Positions 22,636-31,319 are shown, counted from the stretch's first letter. The stretch is DNA of 32,183 nt from an uncultured Solirubrobacteraceae bacterium (GCA_902806205.1 CADCVR010000032.1:1-32183); one strand, 5' to 3'. Translations and numbers: made by a program. Notes: generated by a model not told the origin, from the letters alone.

Positions 22636-23108
22636 CGGGCGGTCCGGCCGCCGTTCCCCGCCGGGCGGGCGTCCTTGTCCGACGAGACGGCACCGGCCGC
22701 CAGCGCCGCCACGGTCAGCGCGATGTGCAGCACGTTGTCGGCCGGGTTGACGGGAATCAGGCCGAGCACGTCGTTGCCGTCGATCAAGCCGATCAGCGTC
22801 ACGATCGCATACACGGCGCCGAAGGCCAGGACGCCAAGCCGGGCCGTGGCCCGCTTCGGCGCGACCGCCAGAAGCAGCAGTCCTGAAGCGAGGTGCACGA
22901 TGTTGTGGATGCCGTTGACCTCCAGGATGCCGAGCAGCTTGTCGCCGTCGATGTCGCTCCCCGTGTTGAACGAGCTGTCGGCCACGAAGCCGATCAGTCC
23001 GGCGAGGACGAGCACCGCGCCGGCGACGTATGCGAACAACTGAGCGGGCGTCTTGTCGCCCTCGGTGCTCTTGGCATCGGTTCGAGCGGTTCCGGCTGAG
23101 CTGGACAT
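22632..23108 (-). CDS. DUF4383-domain membrane protein
   Basis: The 158-aa protein has a polar N-terminus and four predicted membrane helices (about residues 26-44, 69-85, 91-110, 122-142). Between them is the conserved NGIHNIVHLASGLLLLA block and a second His motif, NPADNVLHIALTVAALA, typical of DUF4383. The paired NxxHxxxH-like histidines are characteristic, but no function is known. The start has a strong AGGAGGAG 8 bases upstream. The gene is convergent with the MpsC gene across repeat copy D. Confidence 0.87.
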   Translation of the reverse strand: MSSSAGTARTDAKSTEGDKTPAQLFAYVAGAVLVLAGLIGFVADSSFNTGSDIDGDKLLGILEVNGIHNIVHLASGLLLLAVAPKRATARLGVLAFGAVYAIVTLIGLIDGNDVLGLIPVNPADNVLHIALTVAALAAGAVSSDKDARPAGNGGRTAR

Positions 23109-24272
23109 GCGAATCTCCTCCTGGGTCAGAGCGGCTTCGGCTGAAGCGGCGTATCGCTTGCTACCCGTGCCGCGGAAACCTCACAACGCATGAAAGACCG
23201 CACCCATGATGCGCGGCAGCGGAGCTCTCGCGTGGTGGCGTCAGTCACCGTCACGTCCCTAGGGTTGGTGTAAGAGGCGGTCGAACAGCGCCGCGGAGGC
23301 GCTGCGGCAAGCAGCGCGCCCTCCACTCCGCTGCTCTGGATCGACCTCCTCGGCCGTTGCCGCACGTGCGCGACGACTCGGGCACCCGGTATCACTCAGC
23401 GGCGTGCGCTCCACGTGGGCGCGCTAGTTGCCAATCCTCATCACTTGCGGCCGCTGCTCTGACCGGCGGCGCGGGCGACGGCTGCGGCTATTGGGTATGG
23501 TCGATCTCCAACACGCGGTCGACCGTATCGGGCGCCGCGACACGGTTCTCGTCAAACGACTTACCGGGTCAGGCCGAGGACGGGCGAGTCGCTATACGCG
23601 CCGGGGGACAGGCCGCGCGTCGCTGGTCCAACGGAGCGCTACGCCGGCCACAAGTCCCCCCGCTTGGACGACAAGCGTTGGTCCTCTGCTGCCGTAACCG
23701 CCTCCGGTGTTGCCGGGCCAGTTGTCGCTGGTCTCCGACCACGGGGCCTTGTGCTTGGCCCGGCGATTGAAGGTGCCCGGTAGCCGCGGACGAGGTACAC
23801 GATTACTGCGCTCTACGGGCTGCACGCCGACGGCGGGAATTCGGCCGTTGAGCGAGTGTGACGCGGGGTCCCTGACCGCGATACGGGAGCCGCGTGCCGG
23901 AGACAGGGCGCCGCGCCAGTTGACGGGCCTATCGTGCGTACACCGATGTCAACAAGACATCGCCAAGGGCGCGCTCGGGTTCGCCTGGAGCGCGTCGGTG
24001 CGGCGCGCGGCGTAGGCCCGGGAGCTTGGGGGGCCAGATGGCGGCAAGCGAGGTCCTCGCGCGAAGGCGACCGCGGGCGCCTCGAAGACTGCGACGTCGC
24101 CCGAAACGGGGCCGGTCGAAACCTGACCCCTTACGCGGGTCGGGGCGCCGGAGTTGCTCGGTCTGCCGAGGGCCGCGACAAGGACTGCCTCGAGGACGAG
24201 GTTGCGGGGCCGCGCGCGGCCGCGAGCGAACGAGCTACGCGACGGCTGCCATCTGCGTAGGCTCGCCCGCGA
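23109..24272. other. 1.16-kb stretch without a recognisable gene
   Basis: I find no frame on either strand that matches a family I know. The longest clean frames (up to about 137 codons) have composition like out-of-frame GC-rich DNA. A minus-strand segment at about 23650-23770 (reading PGTFNRRAKHKAPWSETSDN) looks less random than the rest and could be a remnant. GGGTAT at 23494-23499 resembles a stress-sigma -10 box. The stretch is more AT-containing and less codon-structured than its neighbours, which suggests decayed genes or non-coding DNA. Confidence 0.4.
24258..24263 (+). promoter_or_regulatory. Putative -10 box, leaderless start of namZ
   Basis: TAGGCT lies 9 nt before ATG 24273, giving a leaderless or nearly leaderless transcript. 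No Shine-Dalgarno is present, which supports this reading. Confidence 0.4.
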
Positions 24273-25550
24273 ATGCGTGGTGCTCTGCTTCGAACGTTCT
24301 CGATCCTCGCATGCTTCGCCGCGGGCTGCGGCGGCGGCAACGCGCCATCGAGCACAGTCGAAGCCGACCCGCTGCCTGCCTCCGACCGAGCCGTCAACGC
24401 AGCGCCGGCGCGCGCTTCTGAGGCCGTAGTCACGATCGGCCTCGAGCGGCTCAACGGACCGGAGGCCAGCGTGCTGAAGGGCAAGCGCGTTGGCCTCATC
24501 GCCAACGGGGCGTCGGTGACGTCCGATGCAACGCCCTCCGCGGCAGCTCTGCGCGCTCAGGGCATCCGCGTCGTGCGGCTGTTCGCGCCCGAGCACGGCT
24601 TGTCCGGACGGCTCGCGGGCGGCGAGCGCGTCAAGGGCCGCGCTGACGTCGTGAGCCTCTACGAGCCCGGCCATCGCAAGCCGACGCGGGCCGATCTGCG
24701 CGGTCTCGACGCTCTCGTCTATGACATGCAGGACGCCGGAGTGCGCTTCTTCACGTACATCAGCACGATGATCTATGCCCAGCGCGCGGCGGCAGCCGCG
24801 GGCGTGACGTTCGTCGTGCTCGACCGTCCCAACCCGCTCGGAGGCGAGATGGTCGCCGGGCCCGTCGCAGATCTCCCCGACACGATCCTCAGCGTTGCGC
24901 CGGGACCGCTCGTGCACGGCTTGACGCCGGGGGAGATGGCGCGGCTCGTCCGGGAACGCAGCAGCCCTCGCGGGCGCCTCGTCGTCGTGCCGATGGAAGG
25001 CTGGCGGCGCGACATGACGTGGAAGGACACCGGGCGTCGTTGGGTGGCGCCGTCGCCGAGTCTGCGCTCCGCGCAGGCGGCACTGCTGTATCCGGGGATC
25101 GCGCTGCTCGAGGGGACAAATGCCTCCGACGGTCGTGGCACGGGCATGGCGTTTCGCAAGCTCGGCGCACCGTGGGCGCGGGTCGGTCGGTTGCTGAGGG
25201 CCGCGGACGTGCCGGGCGTCGAAGCGGTGCGAAGCAGCTTCACGCCTCACCCGACGCCGACGGGACCGCGCCCGAAGTTCAACGGCCAGCGCTGCCGCGG
25301 CATCGCGCTCGAGGTGACCGGCGACGGCGTCGACACCTTCGAGCTCGGCCTGCGACTGCTGCGGGCGCTGCGCTCGCAGCCGGGCTTCGAGTGGCTCCTT
25401 GGCGGCGCGTCGATCGACACACTCCTAGGCACCCGACGGCTACGACGAGCGCTTGACCGGGACGCATCTGTGGCGGCGATCGTCGCCTCGCAGCGTGGCG
25501 GCGTCGCCGCCTGGCGACGCGCGCGAAAGGCCTTCCTGCTCTACGACTGA
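24273..25550 (+). CDS. namZ: Exo-beta-N-acetylmuramidase NamZ family (DUF1343), probable lipoprotein
   Basis: The 425-aa protein matches DUF1343, shown in Bacillus to be the exo-lytic muramidase NamZ that removes terminal MurNAc from peptidoglycan fragments. Landmarks are LKGKRVGLIANGASVTSD (about residues 68-85), VRLFAPEHGLSGRLAGGE with the conserved Glu-His, SLYEPGHRKPT, LVYDMQDAGVRFFTYISTM and VVLDRPNPLGGEMVAGPV. The C-terminal GIALEVTGDGVDTFELGL domain completes the family length. The N-terminus has a hydrophobic stretch ending in AAGC (Cys19), a plausible but imperfect lipobox, so it is probably membrane-anchored outside the cell. It is monocistronic by spacing. Function is by family; a recycling role is inferred. 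Confidence 0.88.
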   Translation: MRGALLRTFSILACFAAGCGGGNAPSSTVEADPLPASDRAVNAAPARASEAVVTIGLERLNGPEASVLKGKRVGLIANGASVTSDATPSAAALRAQGIRVVRLFAPEHGLSGRLAGGERVKGRADVVSLYEPGHRKPTRADLRGLDALVYDMQDAGVRFFTYISTMIYAQRAAAAAGVTFVVLDRPNPLGGEMVAGPVADLPDTILSVAPGPLVHGLTPGEMARLVRERSSPRGRLVVVPMEGWRRDMTWKDTGRRWVAPSPSLRSAQAALLYPGIALLEGTNASDGRGTGMAFRKLGAPWARVGRLLRAADVPGVEAVRSSFTPHPTPTGPRPKFNGQRCRGIALEVTGDGVDTFELGLRLLRALRSQPGFEWLLGGASIDTLLGTRRLRRALDRDASVAAIVASQRGGVAAWRRARKAFLLYD

Positions 25551-26020
25551 CCCCAGATCAGTCAGCCGCCGGCCCCGGCGCGCCATGGACGTGCCTACCG
25601 ATCCGCCGGCGTCATGCTGAAAAGCCACGCGCGACGCGCGGCCCGCGGCGCTCCGCCTCTCGAGCGCGTGTCCCAGGCGTCCTTCGGCGAACAAACCCCC
25701 GCACGCTGGAAACCTCGGTCATGCCTCAGAGGACCAGCGTGCCGCGACCTCCCGAGCGGTCCGGTCGCTGCCCGTTTCAACGAAGCCCGCAGCTGGCGAC
25801 GGCGCCCCTCGACAGTTCGTATCGGTCCCTCGGGAGGCCTGCCGGGCTGATCGGACGGGCTGTCGAGCGGTTTCGCCGACGTCGAGGAGGTCGCACCCGA
25901 GGAGTGGCCGGCTTGCGAGTAGCGACGGCTGCTGCATCGAGGCCTCAAAGCAGCGCCGTTGCTCGGCGTCTGGCGGCGTCGCGGTGGTTGCGCCCGGCGC
26001 GGGCGGGGGTATGTCGTCGC
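25551..26020. other. 470-base gap between namZ and the PRC-barrel gene
   Basis: No gene is recognised here. GCTGCT (25928-25933) and AGCAGC (25949-25954) enclose a loop with GCCTC, a possible weak member of the hairpin repeat family described at 29087. GGGTAT at 26007-26012, with GGTTG 17 bases upstream, resembles a SigB-like stress promoter for the PRC-barrel gene. Confidence 0.35.
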
Positions 26021-26383
26021 ATGGATCACGGCGCTCCGAGTTCGTTCTTGCAGATCGGCCCGGGTGTTGACGTCGTCAGCGCAGATGGTGAGCGCGTCGG
26101 AAAGCTCGAGCACGTACTTGTCGACGAGCAGGCGGCGATCTTCGACGGCGTCGTGATTGACGTCGCGAGAGGTCCGGGCGGGCATCGCCTCGTCGATGCG
26201 CCCGAGGTGCTCGAGTTCCGTGAGCGCGCGGTTCTGCTGGCGTTACCGGCAGCCGTCGTCGATGAGCTGCCTACGCCCAGCGCGAACCCCGCGGTCGTCC
26301 AGCACGGCGGTGCCGAGGATTTCGAGAGCGAGCTCGTGCAGAAGCTGCGTCGCGCGTGGGACCTCATCTCGGGCCGCTACTAG
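26021..26383 (+). CDS. PRC-barrel domain protein
   Basis: The 120-aa protein has a PRC-barrel-like beta fold: IGPGVDVVSADGERVGKLEH (about residues 12-31), AAIFDGVVIDVARG and RLVDAPEVLEFRERAVLLAL. The C-terminal tail ends in LVQKLRRAWDLISGRY, probably a helix. PRC barrels bind RNA, other proteins or photosynthetic centres; in actinobacteria many small ones are stress-linked, but the role here is unknown. No Shine-Dalgarno precedes ATG 26021; a GGGTAT box 9 bases upstream suggests a leaderless transcript. A broken second PRC-barrel gene follows 14 bases later, so this was probably a tandem pair. Confidence 0.75.
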   Translation: MDHGAPSSFLQIGPGVDVVSADGERVGKLEHVLVDEQAAIFDGVVIDVARGPGGHRLVDAPEVLEFRERAVLLALPAAVVDELPTPSANPAVVQHGGAEDFESELVQKLRRAWDLISGRY

Positions 26384-26397
26384 CCGGCTGGCAGTCG

Positions 26398-26570
26398 GTG
26401 CCGGCTTCGTATCTGACGCTCGAGCGCGGAACGTCGGTCGTCGATCGTTTCGGCCACGCGGTCGGCCGCGTCAAGCGGGTGCTGATCGCCGAGGGCTTGT
26501 GCTTCGATGGCATCGTGGCGACACGAAGGCAGGCCTACGTTTCGTAGATGCGCCCCGAGCACCCGGGTCC
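26398..26570 (+). pseudogene. Frameshifted second PRC-barrel gene
   Basis: From GTG 26398 the frame reads ASYLTLERGTSVVDRFGHAV and GRVKRVLIAEGLCFDGIVA, a second PRC-barrel start, then breaks. The expected next strand, AGLRFVDAP, continues in another frame at about 26527-26556, parallel to HRLVDAPEV of the intact gene upstream. After that the sequence passes into phosphatase-like code. The gene is frameshifted and truncated. Confidence 0.65.
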
Positions 26571-26579
26571 GAAGGGCCC

Positions 26580-27096
26580 AAGTGCGGTGCGCGCCCTGGC
26601 GGCGACAGGACTCCCGCCTGGCCCGCTGCTCGATGCGCTGGGCAGCTACGTGCGGCGTCATAGCGTCGGCGAGATGACCACGCTGGTGTACGCCGACTGG
26701 ACGTCTGCTCGGGGCGCTGCTGCGATACGCGTGCGCCGGACACCCCCGCCGCTGATGACCAGCCCCGGTGCTCGGCCGTGTCACGCGTGGGGCGGACTCG
26801 ACTGCCGCCACGAGGTCATGAGCCGCGCGGAAGGGACCCAGTGGCCTCCCGCGGGGCGCCAGGCTGGTGCTCAACACCGACGGCCTGATCGAGCGACGTT
26901 CGCACACGCTGACCGACGGCCTGACCCGGCTCGCCGACGAAGCGTCGCGGCACCGTGGGCTCGCCCCGTCCGCCTTGATCCGCGCCGTCCTGCGTGCCCT
27001 TTCGAACCGGCTCACGCGGACGACAGCTGCCTGCTGGCCCTCCGGCGAGCCGGCACGGACCCCGTCGCGGCGGCGCCCGGCGATCGCCGCGAATAG
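26580..27096 (+). pseudogene. Remnant of SpoIIE/RsbU-type PP2C phosphatase C-terminal domain
   Basis: Parts of one PP2C-type (SpoIIE family) domain appear in order but across frames: GLPPGPLLDALGSYVRR and GEMTTLVYADW (frame ending at 27096), LLRYACAGHP in a second frame at about 26717, PPPLMTSPG back in the first, then GARLVLNTDGLIERR and LTDGLTRLADEASRHRGLAP in a third (about 26855-26985), and finally HADDSCLLALRRAGT in the first frame up to TAG 27094-27096. TDGL(I)E and DDxxLLxLR are the hallmark metal-site ends of these stress-regulator phosphatases. The N-terminal half of the domain and any sensor region are missing. Its end is 6 bases from the convergent ggt gene. Confidence 0.78.
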
Positions 27097-27102
27097 CACC
27101 GG

Positions 27103-28980
27103 CTACGGCGAGGGCCGCTCGACCATCGCGCTCCCGCCGCCCCGGCGGACCGGCTCGGCTGCGGCCACTACGCCGCCGCCCTCGAGGAGCTCGATCCCCG
27201 TGGCGGCGCCGATCTCGGCCGTCGAGGTGAAGCGGTGACCCTTCGCCTGCAGCGCGGCCGCTTCCGGCGTCTGCAGGAACGCCGGCTCCGCCTGCGTCGT
27301 GGCGGTGTTGCGCTGCGCGGTCCGCGGCGCGGCGATCGCCTCCGGCAGCGTCATCCCGTGGTCGATGCGATCGTTGAGCAGCTGCAGGACCGTGGTGATG
27401 ATCGTCGAGCCCCCGGGCGTGCCGAGGGTCAGCCACGGCCGCCCCGAGCGCAGCACGATCGTCGGGCTCATGGAGCTGCGCGGCCGCTTGCCCGCCTCGA
27501 CGCGGTTGGGGTGGGTCAGCGAGTCGTAGTTGAAGTCCGTCAGCTCGTTGTTGAGCAGGAAGCCGTAGCCCGGCACGACGAGGCCGGAGCCGCCGGTGGA
27601 CTCGATCGTGAACGTGTAGGAGACGACGTTGCCGGCGCGGTCGGTGACGGAGATGTGCGTCGTCGAGCCCGCGCGCTCGGTCGTGGCCGACATCTGGCCC
27701 TGGCGGCGGCCGGGCCGCTCGTCGTCGAACGGGTAAGGATCGCCGGGCGCGATGGGACTGGTGGCGGCGCTGTCGCCGATCAGCGCGCGCCGCGTGGCGG
27801 CGAAGCCGTCCGACAGCAGGCCCGCCAGCGGGACGTCGAAGTACGCCGGGTCGGCAAGGTACGCGTTCCGGTCGGCGAACGCCAAGCGCGACGCCTCCAG
27901 CCGGCGGTGGAGCGCCTCCGTGCGCGGCAGCGAACCGAGGGGATAGCCCTCGAGGATGTTCAGCGCCTCGCCGACGGTCGATCCGCCGCTGGAGGGCGGG
28001 CCCATGCCGAGGATCTCGAGGCCGCGGTAGCCGCTGCGGGTCGGCTCGCGGCGCTCGGCGTCGTACTTGCGCAGGTCACGCTCGTCCATGACGCCCGGCC
28101 GCCACGTGTGATTCGCCGTCGGGCTCACGGGCGGCCGACGCACGGTCTCGACGATCGCGTCCGCGATATCGCCGCGGTAGAAGGCCTTCGTGCCGCGCCA
28201 CGCGATCTGCGTCAGCGTGCGCGCGAGATCGGGGTTGCGGAAGACCGTGCCGACGTCGCGCGGCGTGCCGTCGGGATCGAGGAACAGCGCCTTGGTGGCC
28301 GGCGCGTCGTCGAAAAAGTCGAGGTTCTCCCGCGTCTGCGCCGCGAACGTCGCGTCGACGACGAAGCCCTCGCGCGCGATGCGGATCGCGGGAGCCAGCG
28401 CCCTGGCGAGCGAGATCGTGCCGTGGCGCTTGAGCGCCTGCGCCCAGCCCTCGACGGTCCCCGGAACGCCGACCGACAGGCCGCTGTAGCGGGCCGCGGG
28501 GAACGGCAGCGGGGCGCCGCCCTCCATGAACGACGCCGGGCCCATCGCGGCGGGCGCGGTCTCGCGATGATCGATCGTCGTGGCCCGCTGCTTGCGCGCG
28601 TCGTAGGAGAGCAGGAAGCCGCCGCCGCCGATGCCGCACGAGAACGGCTCCGTGACGCCGAGCACCGCGGCCGCGGTGACTGCTGCGTCGACGGCGTTGC
28701 CGCCTCGCGTCAGCGTCGCCATCGCCGCGCTCGTCGCGAGCCGGTCGACGGTCGCGGCGGCGCCGCCGGTTCCCGTGGACGTCGAGGGGCCGGTGGCCGG
28801 CTGGGTCTGCGCGGAGGCCACGGGCGCGAACGCCAGCGCCACCGTGATGGCGAGCGGGAGGAGCAGCGCGCGAACAGGCAAGCCGGCGGGCGAGCGCGTG
28901 CTGCGCAAGCCGACGGTCACGCCGGACCCGCGGTCGAGATCGCCTTGCCAGTCCGTCTTTGCTGAGCGCTCAAGCGCCAT
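27103..28980 (-). CDS. ggt: Gamma-glutamyltransferase precursor
   Basis: The 625-aa protein is a full-length gamma-glutamyltranspeptidase. A signal sequence covers about residues 37-57 (LPVRALLLPLAITVALAFAP, then SAQ). The large-subunit pattern GGNAVDAAVTAAAVLGVTEP and GIGGGGFLLSYDA follows. The autocleavage and nucleophile site is the Thr in GSTTHISVTD (Thr440), followed by SYTFTIESTGGSGLVVPGYG and FLLNNELTDFNY and a small subunit to the end. It cleaves gamma-glutamyl bonds of glutathione-like thiols or poly-gamma-glutamate outside the cell. ATG 28980 has GGAGG 6 bases upstream but leaves 36 residues before the hydrophobic core; GTG 28920 would give a more ordinary signal peptide. Confidence 0.92.
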   Translation of the reverse strand: MALERSAKTDWQGDLDRGSGVTVGLRSTRSPAGLPVRALLLPLAITVALAFAPVASAQTQPATGPSTSTGTGGAAATVDRLATSAAMATLTRGGNAVDAAVTAAAVLGVTEPFSCGIGGGGFLLSYDARKQRATTIDHRETAPAAMGPASFMEGGAPLPFPAARYSGLSVGVPGTVEGWAQALKRHGTISLARALAPAIRIAREGFVVDATFAAQTRENLDFFDDAPATKALFLDPDGTPRDVGTVFRNPDLARTLTQIAWRGTKAFYRGDIADAIVETVRRPPVSPTANHTWRPGVMDERDLRKYDAERREPTRSGYRGLEILGMGPPSSGGSTVGEALNILEGYPLGSLPRTEALHRRLEASRLAFADRNAYLADPAYFDVPLAGLLSDGFAATRRALIGDSAATSPIAPGDPYPFDDERPGRRQGQMSATTERAGSTTHISVTDRAGNVVSYTFTIESTGGSGLVVPGYGFLLNNELTDFNYDSLTHPNRVEAGKRPRSSMSPTIVLRSGRPWLTLGTPGGSTIITTVLQLLNDRIDHGMTLPEAIAAPRTAQRNTATTQAEPAFLQTPEAAALQAKGHRFTSTAEIGAATGIELLEGGGVVAAAEPVRRGGGSAMVERPSP

Positions 28981-29264
28981 CGTTGCCCTCCTGCAGTCGC
29001 CTGGCGCGAGCTTACCGCGGCATGGCCCGCCCGTGAACAGGCGCCTTCGTCGGCGAACTCGGCACGGCGATGGATGAGCGGGAGCTGCTGCTTTCGCCTG
29101 AGAGCGGGCACTCCGCTTCTGCCTCGAAGCGCAGAGTGCGATGCGCTGGACGGCGATCCACCCCGCCGTAGGGGGCGCGTCCCGACGCGGGCGTCGGGGC
29201 GTTAGGTCGCGTGGTCTTGGGCGCACGAGCGCATCGCGGCCTTGGCCCGGGTGTTGAGACCGGT
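28981..29264. other. Divergent gap between ggt and a secreted protein gene
   Basis: No gene is seen. The stretch contains hairpin repeat copy 1 (29088-29139). Promoters for both divergent genes must lie here, but I see no clear -10 boxes. Confidence 0.4.
29088..29139. repeat. TGCCTC-loop hairpin repeat, copy 1
   Basis: CTGCTTTCGCCTG (29088-29100) precedes a hairpin: GCACTC and CGCTTC on the left arm, loop TGCCTC (29120-29125), then GAAGCG, a CA bulge and GAGTGC. Twelve base pairs form. The lead-in and the loop recur at 29982-30034, and the loop with its closing stem at 31394-31413. Confidence 0.6.
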
Positions 29265-29903
29265 ATGCCATGTCGACCACTCCTCGTTTTGGTGGCCGTC
29301 CTCTTTGCGGGCGCGGTCGTCGTCGGGGCGTCGCTCGCTGAGCCCACCGCGCGCGCGGCGTCCCGCGAGCCCGCGTGCACCCCGCCCAGGACACGGACCG
29401 TCGCCCGCAGTACGACGGCTCGGCTGTTCCTGCGCCGCGGGCAACTCGCGGCCTGCGTCATCGCCGACGGCCGGATCGAGGACATCTCGGCGTACACCAC
29501 CGGCACGCTGCACGGTTCGCTGGCCGCGTACCCGGGCGTCTCCTACAAGGGCGACGGCATCGACGAGGTGGACTCGCTGGCGATCTACGTGCCCAGCCTT
29601 CGCCGGCGCAAGATCCTGCGCGTGGTCGAGGTGCCCGTGCAGTCTTATTCCGCCCGCGAGGTGGCAAGTCTTGCGCTGCTGGGCGACGGCACCGTCGCCT
29701 GGATCACCTGCCCGGCGAACCGTCGCGACGAGCCGTGCGCGAGCCGGGGACTGCGGCGAGTCATGCTCGAGCCGCTCGGCGGGCCGGTCCGGATCCTGGC
29801 GAGGAGCCCGAGCATTCGAGCGCGCGGGTTGCGGTTCAGCGACAGCGGCCGCGTCCTGCGCTGGCGCGAAGGCAGCCGCGTACGCCACACTCGCATCCGA
29901 TAG
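29265..29903 (+). CDS. Secreted hypothetical protein
   Basis: The 212-aa protein has an N-terminal signal peptide (RPLLVLVAVLFAGAVVVGAS, cleavage probably in the following Ala-rich stretch). The mature part is about 175 residues and has alternating short strands, for example ARLFLRRGQLAACVIADG, SAYTTGTLHGSLA, DEVDSLAIYVPSLRRRKILR and LALLGDGTVAWITCPANR. This looks like repeated beta-hairpins of a propeller or beta-sandwich with four cysteines. I do not recognise the family. ATG 29265 directly precedes the signal peptide. No Shine-Dalgarno is apparent. Confidence 0.7.
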   Translation: MPCRPLLVLVAVLFAGAVVVGASLAEPTARAASREPACTPPRTRTVARSTTARLFLRRGQLAACVIADGRIEDISAYTTGTLHGSLAAYPGVSYKGDGIDEVDSLAIYVPSLRRRKILRVVEVPVQSYSAREVASLALLGDGTVAWITCPANRRDEPCASRGLRRVMLEPLGGPVRILARSPSIRARGLRFSDSGRVLRWREGSRVRHTRIR

Positions 29904-29981
29904 CCCAACGACTGCCGGGGCGCCGCTGCTGCTCTGGCTACCGGGCCTGCCTCGGTGAGTAGCGAGGGCAAGACCAAAGTT

Positions 29982-30034
29982 CTGCTTTCGCCTGGAGGGG
30001 GCGCTGCCGCTCGTGTGCCTCAAAGCGGAAGCGC
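29982..30034. repeat. TGCCTC-loop hairpin repeat, copy 2
   Basis: CTGCTTTCGCCTG (29982-29994) is identical to copy 1. It is followed by GCGCT and CCGCT, loop with TGCCTC (30016-30021), then AGCGG and AGCGC. The arms differ from copy 1 but still pair, which is compensatory change. The copy ends 16 bases before the IS630 left end. Confidence 0.6.
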
Positions 30035-30048
30035 AGGAAACGCGCAGA

Positions 30049-31158
30049 TACTACTCCGACGGGTCATATAGCGGTCACGCTTGGGCGTAGGTGACGTGGC
30101 GTTCTCGGAAGTAGCGCGCGACGCGCCAGGGCTGCTTCTGGCGGGAGCGCAGCAGCGCGCGGATGTCTGCGACGAGTTCGGTCAGGGTGGTGGGGCGCTT
30201 GCGGCCCAGGGCGTTGGCTTTGACGTCGTTGTTGAGGCACTCGGCGGGGTTGAGCTCGGGGCTGTAGCCGGGCAGGAAGTGCAATTCGATCTGCTCGGGG
30301 TGCGCCTCGACGAACTCGCGAACGATCCGGGCGCGGTGGGCGGGGTGGCCGTCGACGATCAGCACGACCTTGCGGCCGTGGTTGCCGGCGATCAGGCGCT
30401 TGATGAAGTCGAGAAAGACGGGGCCGGTGAAGCGCTCTTCGAAGACGCGGAAGCGCAGCGTGCCCTTGTTGGAGATTGCGGCGATCATGTTGGTCTTGAA
30501 GCGCTTGCCGGTGCCCTTGACGACCGGGGTCTTGCCGACCGGCGCCCACGTCCTGCCGGCGGTGTGATCGAAGCGCATGCCCATCTCATCGGCCCACAGG
30601 ATCTCGGCGTTCTCGCGCCGCGCGGCGGCTTCGATCTCGGGGTAGCGCTCTTCAAGCCAGCGGCGCACCGCCTCATCGGACTGCTCATAGGCGCGGCGCA
30701 TCGGCTTCTGCGGGCTCATGCCCCACGCACGCAGGTAGCGCCCTGCGGTCTCCTCACCGACACGCAGGTCGAAGGTCTGCTCGATCAACAAGGCGACCAG
30801 CGCGCGCGTCCACAAGAAGCCGGGCAGCGAGAGCTGGTCGGGGTTCTTGCCCGCGACCAGGCCAGCGATCTTGAGCTGCTGGGCCTCGGTCAACTTCGTG
30901 TGCCCGCCGCGCCGCCCACGCCGCCGCGCCGCCAGCGCCTGATCGCCGCCCGCACGATGGGCCTTGACCCACCGTCCCACGGCCTGACGACGCACCCCGA
31001 CCACGCTTGCGGCCTGCTCCTGCGTGGCGCCCTCCTCCACGAGCCGAATGGCCGTCCGGCGCAGCTCCTCCTGAGCGATCTGCGGCAACGAACGAGCATC
31101 CCGCTTCACCCCCAGAACCCTACACCAAACGCCCGCTATTTACTACGCCGGAGTAGTA
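30049..31158 (-). mobile_element. Complete IS630-family insertion sequence
   Basis: The element at 30051-31156 (1106 bp) is flanked by a TA duplication (30049-30050 and 31157-31158), the standard IS630/Tc1-mariner target. Terminal inverted repeats read CTACTCCGACGGGTCATATA on the left and, inward from the right, CTACTCCGGCGTAGTAAATA; both continue into AGCGG. It carries one intact transposase gene on the minus strand. It inserted in the promoter region of the small ORF at 31170. Confidence 0.88.
30075..31109 (-). CDS. IS630-family transposase
   Basis: The 344-aa protein has an N-terminal helix-turn-helix region (about residues 15-60, TQEQAASVVGVRRQAVGRWV) and a winged second DNA-binding part, then a DDE catalytic core. 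The three acidic residues are in ILWADEMGMRF (Asp174), VLIVDGHPAH (Asp253) and LPGYSPELNPAE (Glu290), with the DDE spacing of IS630. There is no frameshift, unlike many IS630 members that split the gene. The frame is intact, so the element may be active. Confidence 0.93.
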   Translation of the reverse strand: MKRDARSLPQIAQEELRRTAIRLVEEGATQEQAASVVGVRRQAVGRWVKAHRAGGDQALAARRRGRRGGHTKLTEAQQLKIAGLVAGKNPDQLSLPGFLWTRALVALLIEQTFDLRVGEETAGRYLRAWGMSPQKPMRRAYEQSDEAVRRWLEERYPEIEAAARRENAEILWADEMGMRFDHTAGRTWAPVGKTPVVKGTGKRFKTNMIAAISNKGTLRFRVFEERFTGPVFLDFIKRLIAGNHGRKVVLIVDGHPAHRARIVREFVEAHPEQIELHFLPGYSPELNPAECLNNDVKANALGRKRPTTLTELVADIRALLRSRQKQPWRVARYFRERHVTYAQA

Positions 31159-31169
31159 GCTTCTCGGTG

Positions 31170-31319
31170 ATGGACCCACGACGATTCGAACTGGTGCCCG
31201 AAGTTGCGCCTGACGTGACGATCCACGTCGAAGATGACCGCGGGAGCATGTCGCCAGACGAGGACTTGATCGAAATCGGGTTCAGTGCAGACCGTGAGCC
31301 CGGCTTGGATTCGGAGTGA
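31170..31319 (+). CDS. Small acidic hypothetical protein, 49 aa
   Basis: The frame from ATG 31170 (or GTG 31167) encodes an acidic peptide starting MDPRRFELVPEVAPDVTIHV and ending EPGLDSE. No family is recognised. TAGCTT (31157-31162) lies 7 nt before the start, so it may be a leaderless gene whose -10 box begins with the IS630 target TA. Its stop overlaps the start of a second small frame (GTGA), hinting at a coupled pair or one gene broken by a frameshift. Confidence 0.45.
   Translation: MDPRRFELVPEVAPDVTIHVEDDRGSMSPDEDLIEIGFSADREPGLDSE

Noticed and set aside
28981-29394. N-terminal extension of the ggt frame to 763 codons
   Set aside because: The ATG at 28980 has a strong ribosome-binding site and precedes the signal peptide; the extension is Arg/Pro-rich and has none.
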